Positions 24,098 to 31,892 of a stretch of DNA of 42,163 nt are shown piece after piece. The notes beneath the pieces were generated by a model that searched no databases, was not told where the DNA came from, and saw only the letters and a list, made by a program, of their open reading frames with translations. How positions within the stretch are numbered: position 1 is the first letter of the stretch; each line of letters starts with the position of its first letter. The position numbers were made by a program, and so were the translations under genes. This DNA comes from Bradyrhizobium centrolobii (lineage in GTDB: Bacteria > Pseudomonadota > Alphaproteobacteria > Rhizobiales > Xanthobacteraceae), in NCBI RefSeq assembly GCF_001641635.1, contig NZ_LUUB01000062.1:205-42367 (forward strand), written 5' to 3'.

Positions 24098-25294
24098 TTA
24101 CTTGACGCGCAGAACCTCGACGCCGGGCAGGGGCTTGCCTTCCATCCATTCAAGAAATGCGCCACCGGCGGTTGAAACATAGGTGAAATCAGAGCCGACG
24201 CCGGCCTGGTTGAGGGCCGCGACGGTGTCGCCGCCGCCCGCGATCGAGATCAGCTTCTTGGCCTTGGTGCGCTCGGCGGCGTGCCTCGCGGCAGCGACCG
24301 TGCCGCGATCGAACGGTTGCAGTTCGAAAGCGCCGAGCGGGCCGTTCCAGACCAGCGTTGCCGCATCGTCGATCGCGGCATGGATGCGTGCAATCGACTG
24401 CGGGCCGACGTCGAGGATCATGCCGTCGGCCGGGATCGCATCGAGCCCATAGGCATGCGAGGGCGCATTGGCGGCGAAATGATAGGCGACGGTGGCATCC
24501 ACCGGCAGGATGATGGCGCAGTTCGCGGCCTCCGCCTTCTCCATGATGCGCACCGCGGTGGCGCCGAGATCCTTCTCGGCCAGCGACTTGCCGATCGCGA
24601 CGCCCTGCGCGTGCAGGAAGGTGTTGGCCATGCCGCCACCGATGACGAGCGCGTCGACCTTGTTGACGAGGTTTTCGAGCAGGTCGATCTTGGTCGATAC
24701 CTTGGCGCCGCCGATGATCGCGATGACGGGCTTGGTCGGCGCTTCCAGCGCCTTCTCCAGCGCATCGAGCTCGGCCTGCATGGTGCGGCCGGCATAGGCG
24801 GACAGCTTGTGGCCGAGGCCTTCGGTCGAGGCGTGGGCGCGGTGCGCGGCCGAGAACGCGTCGTTGACCCAGATGTCACCGAGCTTGGCGAGCTCCGCGA
24901 CGAACGCGGGATCGTTCTTTTCCTCTTCCTTGTGGAAGCGGGTGTTTTCCAGGCACAGGATGTCGCCATCCTTCAACGCCGCCACGGCCGTGGCCGCGGG
25001 CTCGCCGATGCAGTCATCGGCGAAGGCGACGGGCTTCTTCACGACGTTCGACAGCGCTTCAGTGACGGGCTTGAGCGACTCCTTGGGATCGCGTCCCTTG
25101 GGCCGGCCGAAATGTGCGAGCAGGATGACCTTGCCGCCCTTGTCCGAGATTTCGGTGATGGTCGGCGCGACGCGCTCGAGCCTCGTTGCGTCGGTGACGC
25201 GCCCGTTGTCCATGGGCACGTTGAGATCGACGCGCAGCAGCACGCGCTTGCCCTTCACGTCGACGTCGTCGAGGGTGCGGAATGTTTTGGTCAT
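24098..25294 (-). CDS. pgk: Phosphoglycerate kinase
   Basis: A 398-residue monomeric kinase interconverting 1,3-bisphosphoglycerate plus ADP with 3-phosphoglycerate plus ATP. RVDLNVPMDNGRVTDATR, LLAHFGRPKG, the hinge region GGAKVSTKIDLLENL and the nucleotide loop AGGGDTVAAL are all present. It sits between gap and the class II aldolase, an order seen in many proteobacterial glycolytic and Calvin-cycle clusters. Confidence 0.97.
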   Translation of the reverse strand: MTKTFRTLDDVDVKGKRVLLRVDLNVPMDNGRVTDATRLERVAPTITEISDKGGKVILLAHFGRPKGRDPKESLKPVTEALSNVVKKPVAFADDCIGEPAATAVAALKDGDILCLENTRFHKEEEKNDPAFVAELAKLGDIWVNDAFSAAHRAHASTEGLGHKLSAYAGRTMQAELDALEKALEAPTKPVIAIIGGAKVSTKIDLLENLVNKVDALVIGGGMANTFLHAQGVAIGKSLAEKDLGATAVRIMEKAEAANCAIILPVDATVAYHFAANAPSHAYGLDAIPADGMILDVGPQSIARIHAAIDDAATLVWNGPLGAFELQPFDRGTVAAARHAAERTKAKKLISIAGGGDTVAALNQAGVGSDFTYVSTAGGAFLEWMEGKPLPGVEVLRVK

Positions 25295-25307
25295 CTTCGG
25301 CTCTCTT

Positions 25308-25424
25308 GTCCCGGGCGCACTGCGGCGCGAAGTGCCGCTGTGCTGAACCGGGACCTACACTGGTGAGATGGGTCCCGGCTCCGCGAAGCAGCGCAAGCGC
25401 GCTGCTCCGCGTCCGGGACACGAG
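25308..25424. repeat. Family E palindromic repeat
   Basis: GTCCCGGGCGC, ACCGGGAC, GTCCCGGCTCCGCG and CGCGTCCGGGACAC form nested inverted arms. It fills most of the pgk-gap spacer. It resembles the 12408 copy but differs in the inner segments. Confidence 0.65.
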
Positions 25425-25434
25425 ACCTTGACGA

Positions 25435-26442
25435 TTAGAGCACCTTGCTCATCGCAACGGCGGTGTCCGCCATGCGGTTCGAGAAGCCCCACTCGTTGTC
25501 GTACCAGGACATCACGCGCACCAGCGTGCCGTTCTGCACCTTGGTCTGGTCCTCGTGGAACGTGGAGGAGTGCGGGTCGTGGTTGAAGTCGATCGAGACG
25601 TTCGGCGCGGTGGTGTAGCCGAGAATGCCCTTGAGCTGCTGCTCGGACGCGCGCTTCATCGCCGCGTTGACTTCCTTGGCGTCAGTGGCGCGCTTGGCGA
25701 CGATCTTGAGGTCGACGACCGAGACGTTCGGGGTCGGGACGCGGATCGCGACACCATCGAGCTTGCCCTTGAGTTCGGGGAGCACGAGGCCGATCGCCTT
25801 GGCTGCACCGGTCGAGGTCGGGATCATCGACATCGCCGCGGCGCGGCCGCGGTAGAGATCCTTGTGCAGCGTGTCCAGCGTCGGCTGGTCGCCAGTGTAG
25901 GCGTGGATCGTCGTCATGAAACCGGTCTCGATGCCGACGAGGTCGTTCAGCACCTTCGCGACCGGCGCGAGACAATTGGTGGTGCAGGAGCCGTTGGAGA
26001 CGACCAGGTGATTCTTGGTCAGCGTGTCGTGATTGACGCCGTAGACGATGGTGGCATCGGCGCCGTCGGCGGGCGCGGAGACCAGCACGCGCTTCGCGCC
26101 GGCGGTGAGATGCGCGGCGGCCTTGTCCTTCGCGGTGAAGATGCCGGTGCATTCCAGCGCGATGTCGACGCCGAGATCCTTCCAGGGCAGCTTCGAGGGA
26201 TCGCGCTCGGCGGTCACCTTGATCTTGCCGCTGCCGAGGTTGATCGAGTCGCCATCGACGGTGACAGTGCCGGGGAAGCGGCCGTGAACGGAATCGAAGC
26301 GGAGCAGATGGGCGTTGGTCTCGACCGGGCCGAGATCGTTGATGCCGACCACCTCGATGTCCTTGCGGCCCGACTCCGCGATAGCCCGCAGGACGTTGCG
26401 GCCGATGCGGCCAAAACCGTTAATTCCGACGCGGACTGCCAT
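25435..26442 (-). CDS. gap: Glyceraldehyde-3-phosphate dehydrogenase, type I
   Basis: A 335-residue tetrameric enzyme converting glyceraldehyde-3-phosphate to 1,3-bisphosphoglycerate. The dinucleotide motif GINGFGRIGR is at the N terminus; Asp 36 in GINDLG suggests preference for NAD over NADP. The catalytic Cys 153 lies in SNGSCTTNC (Ser replaces the more usual Ala before it), and the substrate loop is STGAAKAIG. It stands between tkt and pgk on the same strand. Only one gap gene is visible, so it probably serves glycolytic and gluconeogenic directions, and Calvin flux if this strain fixes carbon dioxide. Confidence 0.97.
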   Translation of the reverse strand: MAVRVGINGFGRIGRNVLRAIAESGRKDIEVVGINDLGPVETNAHLLRFDSVHGRFPGTVTVDGDSINLGSGKIKVTAERDPSKLPWKDLGVDIALECTGIFTAKDKAAAHLTAGAKRVLVSAPADGADATIVYGVNHDTLTKNHLVVSNGSCTTNCLAPVAKVLNDLVGIETGFMTTIHAYTGDQPTLDTLHKDLYRGRAAAMSMIPTSTGAAKAIGLVLPELKGKLDGVAIRVPTPNVSVVDLKIVAKRATDAKEVNAAMKRASEQQLKGILGYTTAPNVSIDFNHDPHSSTFHEDQTKVQNGTLVRVMSWYDNEWGFSNRMADTAVAMSKVL

Positions 26443-26526
26443 GTTTCGTCTCCTTATGACCGTTCAATGACGTTTGTCATCCCGCACGACGCACGTAGCG
26501 CGCCGACGAGGGTTTTTTAGGGCGGA

Positions 26527-26545
26527 CGCCCGGTTCGGCCGGGCG
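26527..26545. other. GC-rich hairpin in the tkt-gap spacer
   Basis: A perfect 7-bp stem CGCCCGG / CCGGGCG with a 5-base loop. On the minus strand, the direction of tkt and gap, it is not followed by a T run, so it is not a standard terminator. It may protect or separate processed messages. The role is inferred. Confidence 0.35.
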
Positions 26546-26598
26546 CGGCTTGATCATATGAGGAGTTACGTAGTCCTTTTTTCCGGCAAGCTCAACTC

Positions 26599-28614
26599 TC
26601 AGGAAACGCGCTTCAGCACAGCGTTAACCGCAGCCTCTGCAGTAATGCCGAAGTGCTTGAAAAGGTCCTTCGCCGGCGCGCTCGCGCCGAAGGAATGCAT
26701 GCCGATAAATTCGCCATCCTGGCCGATCACGGCATCCCAGCCCCAGCGCACGGCGGCCTCGATCGCGACCTTCACCGGCGCGTTGCCGATGATCGCCGCG
26801 CGCTTGGCCTCTGGTTGCGCTAACAACAGCTCGAGCGAGGGCACCGAGACCACCCGCGACGGGATGCCGCGTTCGGCGAGCTGCTTCTGGGCGGCGACCG
26901 CGATCTCGACCTCGGAGCCGGAGGCGAACAGCGTCGCCTTGGGTTCGCCCTGGGCCGCCACGAGCTCGTAGGCGCCCTGCTGGCAGGGGTTTTCGTTGGG
27001 TGCGGTGGTACGGAGTTGCGGCAGGTTCTGCCGCGTCAGCGCCAGCACCGTCGGCCCGTCGATGCGGTTGAGCGCGAGCTCCCAGCACTCGGCGACCTCG
27101 ATGGAATCGCAAGGGCGGAACACGCGCATGTTGGGAATGGCGCGAAGGGCGGCGAGATGCTCGACCGGCTGATGGGTCGGGCCGTCCTCGCCGAGGCCGA
27201 TGGAGTCGTGCGTCATCACGTAAACGACGCCCGCGCCCATCAAGGCGGCAATGCGCATCGCGGGACGGGCATAGTCGGTGAACACCAGGAATGTCGCCCC
27301 GTTCGGTGCGAACCCGCCATGCAGGAAGATGCCGTTCATCGCCGCGGCCATGCCGTGCTCGCGGATGCCGTAATGGATGAAGCGGCCCTTCGGCGTCTTG
27401 GCCGAGAAGGCCGTTGCCGACTTCGCCTTGTTGTTGTTGGAGCCGGTGAGGTCGGCGGAGCCCGCCACGAATTCCATCGGCATCGCGGCCGCGATCGCCT
27501 CGATCGCGGCTTCCGAGGACTTGCGGGTTGCGGCCGTCAGCGGCTTCTCCAAAAGCTCCTTCTTGTGCGCCCGCAGCGCCTTCGCGAGCGAGGCCGGACG
27601 CTCATGGCGCAGGCGGCGCTCGAACTCGGCGCGCTTGCGGCTGCCGAGCTCGCCAAGCCGTCCTTCCCATTCCTGACGCGCCGCCGCGCCGCGGCTGCCG
27701 GCTTCGCGCCAAGCCTTCAGCACGTCGTCCGGCACCGAGAACGCCTCGAGCGAGATGCCGAGATTTTCCTTGGCGGCCTTGAGCTCGTCGGCGCCGAGCG
27801 CCTCGCCATGCGCCTTCGCGGTGCCGGCCTTATGCGGCGCGCCGAAGCCGATGGTGGTGCGGCAGGCGACCAGCGTCGGCTTGTTCGATTTCTTCGCGCG
27901 CGTGATCGCGGCTGCGATCGCGGCCTGGTCCTGGCCGTCGATCTTCTCGGCAGCCCAGCCTGCCGACTTGAAGCGCTTCACCTGGTCGACGGAATCGGAG
28001 ATCGAGGTCGGACCGTCGATCGAGATGCCGTTGTCGTCGTAGAGCACGATCAGCTTGTTGAGCTTCCAATGCCCGGCCATCGCGATCGCTTCCTGCGACA
28101 CGCCTTCCATCAGGTCGCCGTCGGAGGCGAGCACGAAGGTGTGGTGATCGACGATCTTCTTGCCGAACTCGGCGGCCAGCATCTTCTCCGCCAGCGCCAT
28201 GCCGACCGCGGTGGAGATGCCCTGGCCGAGCGGACCGGTGGTGGTCTCGATGCCCTTGGTGTGGAAGTTTTCGGGGTGGCCCGGGGTCAGCGAGCCGAGC
28301 TGGCGGAACTGCTTGAGCTGGTCCAGCGTCATGTCGGCATTGCCGGTGAGGTACAGCAGCGAGTAGAGCAGCATCGAGCCGTGACCGGCCGAGAGCACGA
28401 AGCGGTCGCGGTCCGGCCAGTTCGGCGCGGCGGCGTCGAATTTCAGGAACTGCGTGAACAGCACCGTGGCAATGTCGGCGGCGCCCATCGGCAGACCAGG
28501 ATGGCCCGATTTCGCTTTCTCGACAGCGTCCATCGCTAGCCCGCGGATCGCGTTGGCCATACGGGTGTGATCGACCTGCGTGTTGGCCATACGGGTGAGA
28601 TCGACCTGCGTCAT
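26599..28614 (-). CDS. tkt: Transketolase
   Basis: A 671-residue thiamine-diphosphate enzyme moving two-carbon ketol units between sugar phosphates in the pentose phosphate and Calvin pathways. MANAIRGLAMDAVEKAKSGHPGLPMG, the ThDP motif SDGDLMEGVSQEA to YDDNGISIDG, and the C-terminal pyrimidine-binding EHGMAAAMNG and HDSIGLGEDGPTHQPVE are diagnostic. The N terminus contains a tandem duplication (TQVDLTRMAN, TQVDHTRMAN) from a 30-base repeat. The ATG at 28614 opens the first unit; the second unit offers further in-frame ATGs. It heads the minus-strand metabolic block. Confidence 0.96.
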   Translation of the reverse strand: MTQVDLTRMANTQVDHTRMANAIRGLAMDAVEKAKSGHPGLPMGAADIATVLFTQFLKFDAAAPNWPDRDRFVLSAGHGSMLLYSLLYLTGNADMTLDQLKQFRQLGSLTPGHPENFHTKGIETTTGPLGQGISTAVGMALAEKMLAAEFGKKIVDHHTFVLASDGDLMEGVSQEAIAMAGHWKLNKLIVLYDDNGISIDGPTSISDSVDQVKRFKSAGWAAEKIDGQDQAAIAAAITRAKKSNKPTLVACRTTIGFGAPHKAGTAKAHGEALGADELKAAKENLGISLEAFSVPDDVLKAWREAGSRGAAARQEWEGRLGELGSRKRAEFERRLRHERPASLAKALRAHKKELLEKPLTAATRKSSEAAIEAIAAAMPMEFVAGSADLTGSNNNKAKSATAFSAKTPKGRFIHYGIREHGMAAAMNGIFLHGGFAPNGATFLVFTDYARPAMRIAALMGAGVVYVMTHDSIGLGEDGPTHQPVEHLAALRAIPNMRVFRPCDSIEVAECWELALNRIDGPTVLALTRQNLPQLRTTAPNENPCQQGAYELVAAQGEPKATLFASGSEVEIAVAAQKQLAERGIPSRVVSVPSLELLLAQPEAKRAAIIGNAPVKVAIEAAVRWGWDAVIGQDGEFIGMHSFGASAPAKDLFKHFGITAEAAVNAVLKRVS
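28552..28611. repeat. Tandem 30-base duplication in the tkt start
   Basis: Two adjacent 30-base units (28552-28581 and 28582-28611) begin GTTGGCCATACGGGTG on the plus strand and differ at one position. Each unit adds ten codons, including one ATG, to the transketolase N terminus. Confidence 0.9.
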
Positions 28615-28973
28615 GTCTGAAATCCGTCTGAAATGAGGCGCTTGGTGGCGGTGAACGCCCGCGCGGGAAGGAGCCTTGCTCAAGGTCGGGGGCTGGATAG
28701 CATCTCGGTTCCGGGAGTCCAAGGCAATCAAACGTCATCCCCGGCCGAAAAGTTGCTCGTAGCGCGATCCGGAAAAGCCGCAGCCGCGAATGTGCAGACC
28801 AGGAACCAGCCGTTCGGCATGCCCGATGCTGATCTATCGGTGCATAGTTTCCCCGCGGCGTTGCGCTTCCCTTCCCTGCCACGTAAATTTCTGCTTCTAA
28901 CCGCTTGCCGAACCGAGTCTTTTGCCGGACGGCAAGTCCCCGGGGCAAAGGCCACTAGTTCGCCGCTGACCGC
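28615..28973. other. Divergent control region of tkt and the DUF4164-zapA pair
   Basis: About 360 bases without a credible gene or a family A-G repeat. It must hold promoters in both directions. Just upstream of tkt (minus strand) the short direct repeat ATTTCAGAC occurs twice in tandem with two bases between. I found no convincing CbbR-type operator. Confidence 0.45.
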
Positions 28974-29294
28974 ATGAACGATCGCGTATCCAACAGTTCC
29001 GCCATGACGGAGTCATCTGCCGTCGAGATCGAGATCGCGACCCGCAGGCTCATGGCAGCACTCGATGCGCTCGAAAGCGCAGTCGAGCGGCGGCGCGATG
29101 CCGATCGCGACGAGAACGAACTCGCGACGCGAATCCAGGCCCTCGGCGCAGATCGCTCGCGGCTTGCCGACGAGCTCGACGGCGCGCTGGTGAAGGCGCG
29201 CAAGCTCGAGCGCACCAATCGCGAGATCTCCGATCGGCTGGATTCCGCGATCGTCACGATACGTTCGGTACTCGATACCGGAGAGGATGGATGA
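28974..29294 (+). CDS. DUF4164 coiled-coil protein
   Basis: A 106-residue protein, almost entirely charged helix with heptad spacing (about 20-95), matching DUF4164 in length and in its position before zapA in alphaproteobacteria. Its stop overlaps the zapA start by four bases (ATGA), so the two are translationally coupled. Context suggests a cell-division or envelope role alongside ZapA, but no function is established to my knowledge. Confidence 0.85.
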   Translation: MNDRVSNSSAMTESSAVEIEIATRRLMAALDALESAVERRRDADRDENELATRIQALGADRSRLADELDGALVKARKLERTNREISDRLDSAIVTIRSVLDTGEDG

Positions 29295-29674
29295 GCCACA
29301 TCAACGTCACCATCAATGGCCGGCAATACCGCATGGCCTGTGAGGAGGGTCAGGAAGTACGGTTGTTGAAGCTCGCCGAAAGCCTGGAGATGCGGATCCA
29401 GTCACTGCGCGGAAAGTTCGGCGAGATCGGCGATGCGCGGCTCACGGTGATGGCGGCGCTGACTGCGTGCGACGAACTGGTCGATGCCGGCAACCGCATC
29501 CGCACCATGGAGCAGGAGCTGAACGAACTGCGGGATTTCCGCAATGCCGCCGTCGAGCGCGCCAGGATGACCCAGACCGCGGTGGTGAATGCGCTGAATG
29601 CCGCAGCCGAGCGAATCGAGAAATCGACCCAGGTCCTGAACCGGACCGTCGGCGGCGGGATCGCGATAGGCTGA
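29291..29674 (+). CDS. zapA: Cell division protein ZapA
   Basis: A 127-residue ZapA that binds FtsZ and bundles its filaments at the division site. The N-terminal globular part (MSHINVTINGRQYRMACEEG, LAESLEMRIQSL) and the DARLTVMAALTACDELV segment are typical; the C-terminal half (about 70-120) is the dimerising coiled coil. Overlap with the upstream DUF4164 gene and the 6S-like RNA plus cyclo-ligase downstream reproduce the conserved zapA-ssrS-ygfA arrangement. Confidence 0.95.
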   Translation: MSHINVTINGRQYRMACEEGQEVRLLKLAESLEMRIQSLRGKFGEIGDARLTVMAALTACDELVDAGNRIRTMEQELNELRDFRNAAVERARMTQTAVVNALNAAAERIEKSTQVLNRTVGGGIAIG

Positions 29675-29716
29675 TACTTGATCAGTTTTGATTGGAGCAC
29701 TGCCAGGAGAGCTCGG

Positions 29717-29852
29717 TTCACCTCTCCCGTAGGGAGAGGTCGGATCGCATCGAAAGATGCGATCCGGGTGAGGAGTTACGTCCTCACCGAGCGCTGCGGC
29801 CCCTCACCCGGATTGCTTCGCAATCCGACCTCTCCCCGCTGGGGAGAGGTGA
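29717..29852. repeat. Family C palindromic repeat
   Basis: Outer arms CACCTCTCCC and GGGGAGAGGTG; inner arms GGTCGGATCGCATCG.. and ..GATTGCTTCGCAATCCGACC; then CGGGTGAGG opposite CCTCACCCG. It lies between zapA and the 6S-like RNA. Confidence 0.85.
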
Positions 29853-29883
29853 ACACCGCGGCGCCCGACGGCGCCTCATCTCA

Positions 29884-30014
29884 TCGTTCCTTGGGGGGCC
29901 GCTGCCCTTGGGCTGGTGATTCGGCAGTATCGTTGTTAGATTGCGGTTGCGAGGCTGCGACGCACGTCAGGAGCCATAATATCCCCGGGGCCTTATCGAT
30001 CCTTTAGGGAACTG
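29884..30014 (+). ncRNA. ssrS: 6S RNA (approximate ends)
   Basis: Family knowledge: 6S RNA mimics an open promoter and inhibits sigma-70 RNA polymerase; in proteobacteria it is usually encoded between zapA and the 5-formyl-THF cyclo-ligase gene, exactly the position here. Seen: GTTCCTTGGGGGG at 29886 can pair over about 13 positions (several G-U) with TCCTTTAGGGAAC ending at 30012, forming a closing stem. CCCTTGGGCTGGTGATTC inside resembles the conserved 5' side of the central bubble. A second possible 3' boundary near 30108 (GGCCGC with GCGGCT) would give about 215 bases. The identity rests mainly on synteny; the ends are uncertain. Confidence 0.55.
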
Positions 30015-30021
30015 TCCCTGG

Positions 30022-30067
30022 CCGGGCCCGTGGGCCCGGACATATGGTGCCCACCTACTTTCGTAGG
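30022..30067 (+). other. Two hairpins after the 6S-like segment
   Basis: A perfect CCGGGCCC / GGGCCCGG hairpin (30022-30039), then CCTAC-TTTC-GTAGG (30054-30067). Neither is followed by a T run. They may be 3' processing structures of the 6S transcript or the leader of the cyclo-ligase message. Confidence 0.4.
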
Positions 30068-30178
30068 GAACTCCGGGATCGAGTGCTTCAACGGCGTCCG
30101 CGGCTTCGCGCTTCTGTTCGTTTCGTTTTGTGCCCGTCGAATTGCGCGTCAGACTGCGGCGGTTCAGTTCGGTACGAT

Positions 30179-30280
30179 GTCATGCCCCGCGAAAGCGGGG
30201 CATCCAGTACGCCGCGGCGTTCGAGTGTGAACACCACCGCCTCTGCAATACTGGATCACCCGCCTGCGCGGGTGATGACC
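30179..30280. repeat. Family D palindromic repeat
   Basis: Ends GTCATGCCCCGC and GCGGGTGATGACC, with GGCATCCAGTA opposite TACTGGATCACC and GCGAAAGC-type inner loops. It lies just ahead of the cyclo-ligase start. Confidence 0.8.
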
Positions 30281-30296
30281 TTGGGGGACCCAGCAC

Positions 30297-30893
30297 ATGT
30301 CCAATTCGAAAGCCGACCTGCGCGCCAAGGCCCTCGCGGCGCGCGACGCGCTGAGCGAGAAGAAGCGCACCGCCGCTGCCGCAAAGCTCGCCAAGCGCGG
30401 CCTGCCGTTCGAACTCCTGCCCGGCAGCATCGTCTCCGGCTACTCGCCGATCCGCAGCGAGATCGATCCGATGCCGTTGATGGTGAAGCTCGCTGGCGAA
30501 GGTGCCCGGCTCGCGCTGCCTTGCGTCACTGCGCGCGGCCAGTCGCTGATCTTCCGCATCTGGCATCCGAACGACCGCCTGATGCTCGGTCCGCTCGGCA
30601 TTCCCGAGCCGTCGCCTGCGGCGGCCGAGGTCATCCCGGACATCATGCTGACACCGCTCGCGGCCTTTGACCGTCTCGGCCATCGCATCGGCTATGGGGC
30701 GGGGCATTACGACTTCACCTTTGCCCATTTGCGCAAGGCCAAGCACATCGTCGGCATCGGGCTCGCCTTCGCGGCGCAGGAGATCAAGGCGGTTCCGGCA
30801 CTATCGCACGACGTCGCGCTGGATTATGTGCTAACGGAATCGGACGTATTCGATTTCCGGAGTCCTGAAGTTGCGCATTCTCTTCGTGGGTGA
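30297..30893 (+). CDS. 5-formyltetrahydrofolate cyclo-ligase
   Basis: A 198-residue cytosolic enzyme that uses ATP to convert 5-formyl-THF to 5,10-methenyl-THF, returning it to one-carbon metabolism (FthC/YgfA/MTHFS family). Landmarks are the N-terminal KADLRAKALAARDALSEKKR, the substrate region SGYSPIRSEIDP and the phosphate-binding RIGYGAGHYD (a variant of LGYGGGYYD). Its partner in the conserved zapA-6S arrangement is upstream. Its last 23 bases overlap the TTG start of the YmdB-type gene, so those two are probably one transcript. Confidence 0.93.
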   Translation: MSNSKADLRAKALAARDALSEKKRTAAAAKLAKRGLPFELLPGSIVSGYSPIRSEIDPMPLMVKLAGEGARLALPCVTARGQSLIFRIWHPNDRLMLGPLGIPEPSPAAAEVIPDIMLTPLAAFDRLGHRIGYGAGHYDFTFAHLRKAKHIVGIGLAFAAQEIKAVPALSHDVALDYVLTESDVFDFRSPEVAHSLRG

Positions 30894-31695
30894 TGTCGTC
30901 GGCCGAGCCGGGCGCGCGGCGGTCGCCGAATATCTGCCCGGCATGGTCAAGGATTGGTCGCTCGATTTCGTCGTCGTCAATGGCGAGAACTCCGCCGGCG
31001 GGTTCGGCATCACCGAAGCGATTTATCAGGAGCTTCTCGATGCCGGCGCCGACGCGGTGACGCTCGGCAACCATTCCTGGGACCAGCGCGAGGCGCTGGT
31101 GTTCATCGAGCGTGCGGAGCGCCTGGTGCGGCCCGCGAACTACCCGCGCGGCACGCCCGGCCGCGGCGCCGCGTTGATCGAGACCAAGAACGGCAAGCAT
31201 GCGCTTGTCGTCAATGCGCTCGGCCGCGTCTTCATGACTCCATTTGACGATCCCTTCGCCGCGCTCGAGCGCGAGCTTGGTGCCTGTCCGCTCGGCCAAG
31301 CCGCCGATGCCATCGTCGTCGACTTCCATTGCGAAGCGACCAGCGAGAAACAGGGCATCGGCTTCTTCTGCGACGGCCGCGCCAGCCTCGTCGTCGGCAC
31401 GCACACGCACGTGCCGACCGCCGATCACCAGATCCTCACCGGCGGCACCGCCTACATGACCGACGCCGGTATGACCGGCGACTACGATTCCATCATCGGC
31501 ATGCAGAAGGAAGAACCGCTGCGGCGGTTTACGTCGGGCATTCCGTCAGGCCGGTTCGAGCCGGCGGCGGGCGCGGCGACGCTGAGTGGCGTTGCAGTGG
31601 AGACGGATGATGCGACGGGGCTTGCACTCCGCATCGCCCCGGTGCGTGCCGGCGGCCGGCTCGAGCCGGCGACGCCGAGGTTCTGGTTGAGCTGA
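30871..31695 (+). CDS. YmdB-type metallophosphoesterase
   Basis: A 274-residue protein of the YmdB/TIGR00282 family, metal-dependent phosphodiesterases reported in Bacillus to act on cyclic nucleotides and to affect biofilm choice. The metal site is complete: GDVVGRAGR, NGENSAGGFG, GNHSWDQ, DFHCEATSEK and GTHTHVPTAD. The TTG at 30871 is well supported, since GGAG lies 8 bases upstream and the conserved MRILFVGD motif begins right there. It overlaps the cyclo-ligase gene. Its substrate here is unknown; cyclic nucleotide activity would fit the signalling genes elsewhere in the window but that is speculation. Confidence 0.92.
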   Translation: MRILFVGDVVGRAGRAAVAEYLPGMVKDWSLDFVVVNGENSAGGFGITEAIYQELLDAGADAVTLGNHSWDQREALVFIERAERLVRPANYPRGTPGRGAALIETKNGKHALVVNALGRVFMTPFDDPFAALERELGACPLGQAADAIVVDFHCEATSEKQGIGFFCDGRASLVVGTHTHVPTADHQILTGGTAYMTDAGMTGDYDSIIGMQKEEPLRRFTSGIPSGRFEPAAGAATLSGVAVETDDATGLALRIAPVRAGGRLEPATPRFWLS

Positions 31696-31720
31696 ACAGC
31701 GGAGTCACACATCCGCTGCG

Positions 31721-31874
31721 CCCTCTCCCCTTGTGGGAGAGGGTGGCTCGCCGCCTAGCGGCGAGACGGGTGAGGGGTCTCTTTCCGCGCGTGAGCCTCG
31801 CGCATTCGAACTCGCGGAAGCAACCCCTCATCCGGCGCTTCGCGCCACCTTCTCCCACAAGGGGAGAAGGTGCA
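31721..31874. repeat. Family C palindromic repeat
   Basis: CCCTCTCCCCTTGTGGGAGA opposite TTCTCCCACAAGGGGAGAAGG, with GCCTAGCGGCGAGACGGGTG and inner arm CACCC/GGGTGAGG-type segments between. It lies between convergent genes. Confidence 0.85.
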
Positions 31875-31892
31875 GCGGCATTTGCAGCGCAA

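Noticed and set aside
26527..26545. Terminator of tkt
   Set aside because: The hairpin is strong, but the homopolymer on the correct side for minus-strand transcription is an A run, not T, so it does not meet the usual terminator pattern.
28615..28973. CbbR-type operator in front of tkt
   Set aside because: I looked for T-N11-A pairs in an inverted arrangement and found no convincing site. There is also no cbbR, rubisco or phosphoribulokinase gene in the window, so a dedicated Calvin operon is not supported.
28633..28977. Plus-strand frame in the tkt upstream region
   Set aside because: No ribosome site, no recognisable domain, and it overlaps the promoter region of a divergent pair and the DUF4164 start.
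30871..31695. A later ATG start for the YmdB-type protein
   Set aside because: The conserved first strand (RILFVGD) begins directly at the TTG, which has a good ribosome site, so an internal ATG would remove metal ligands.
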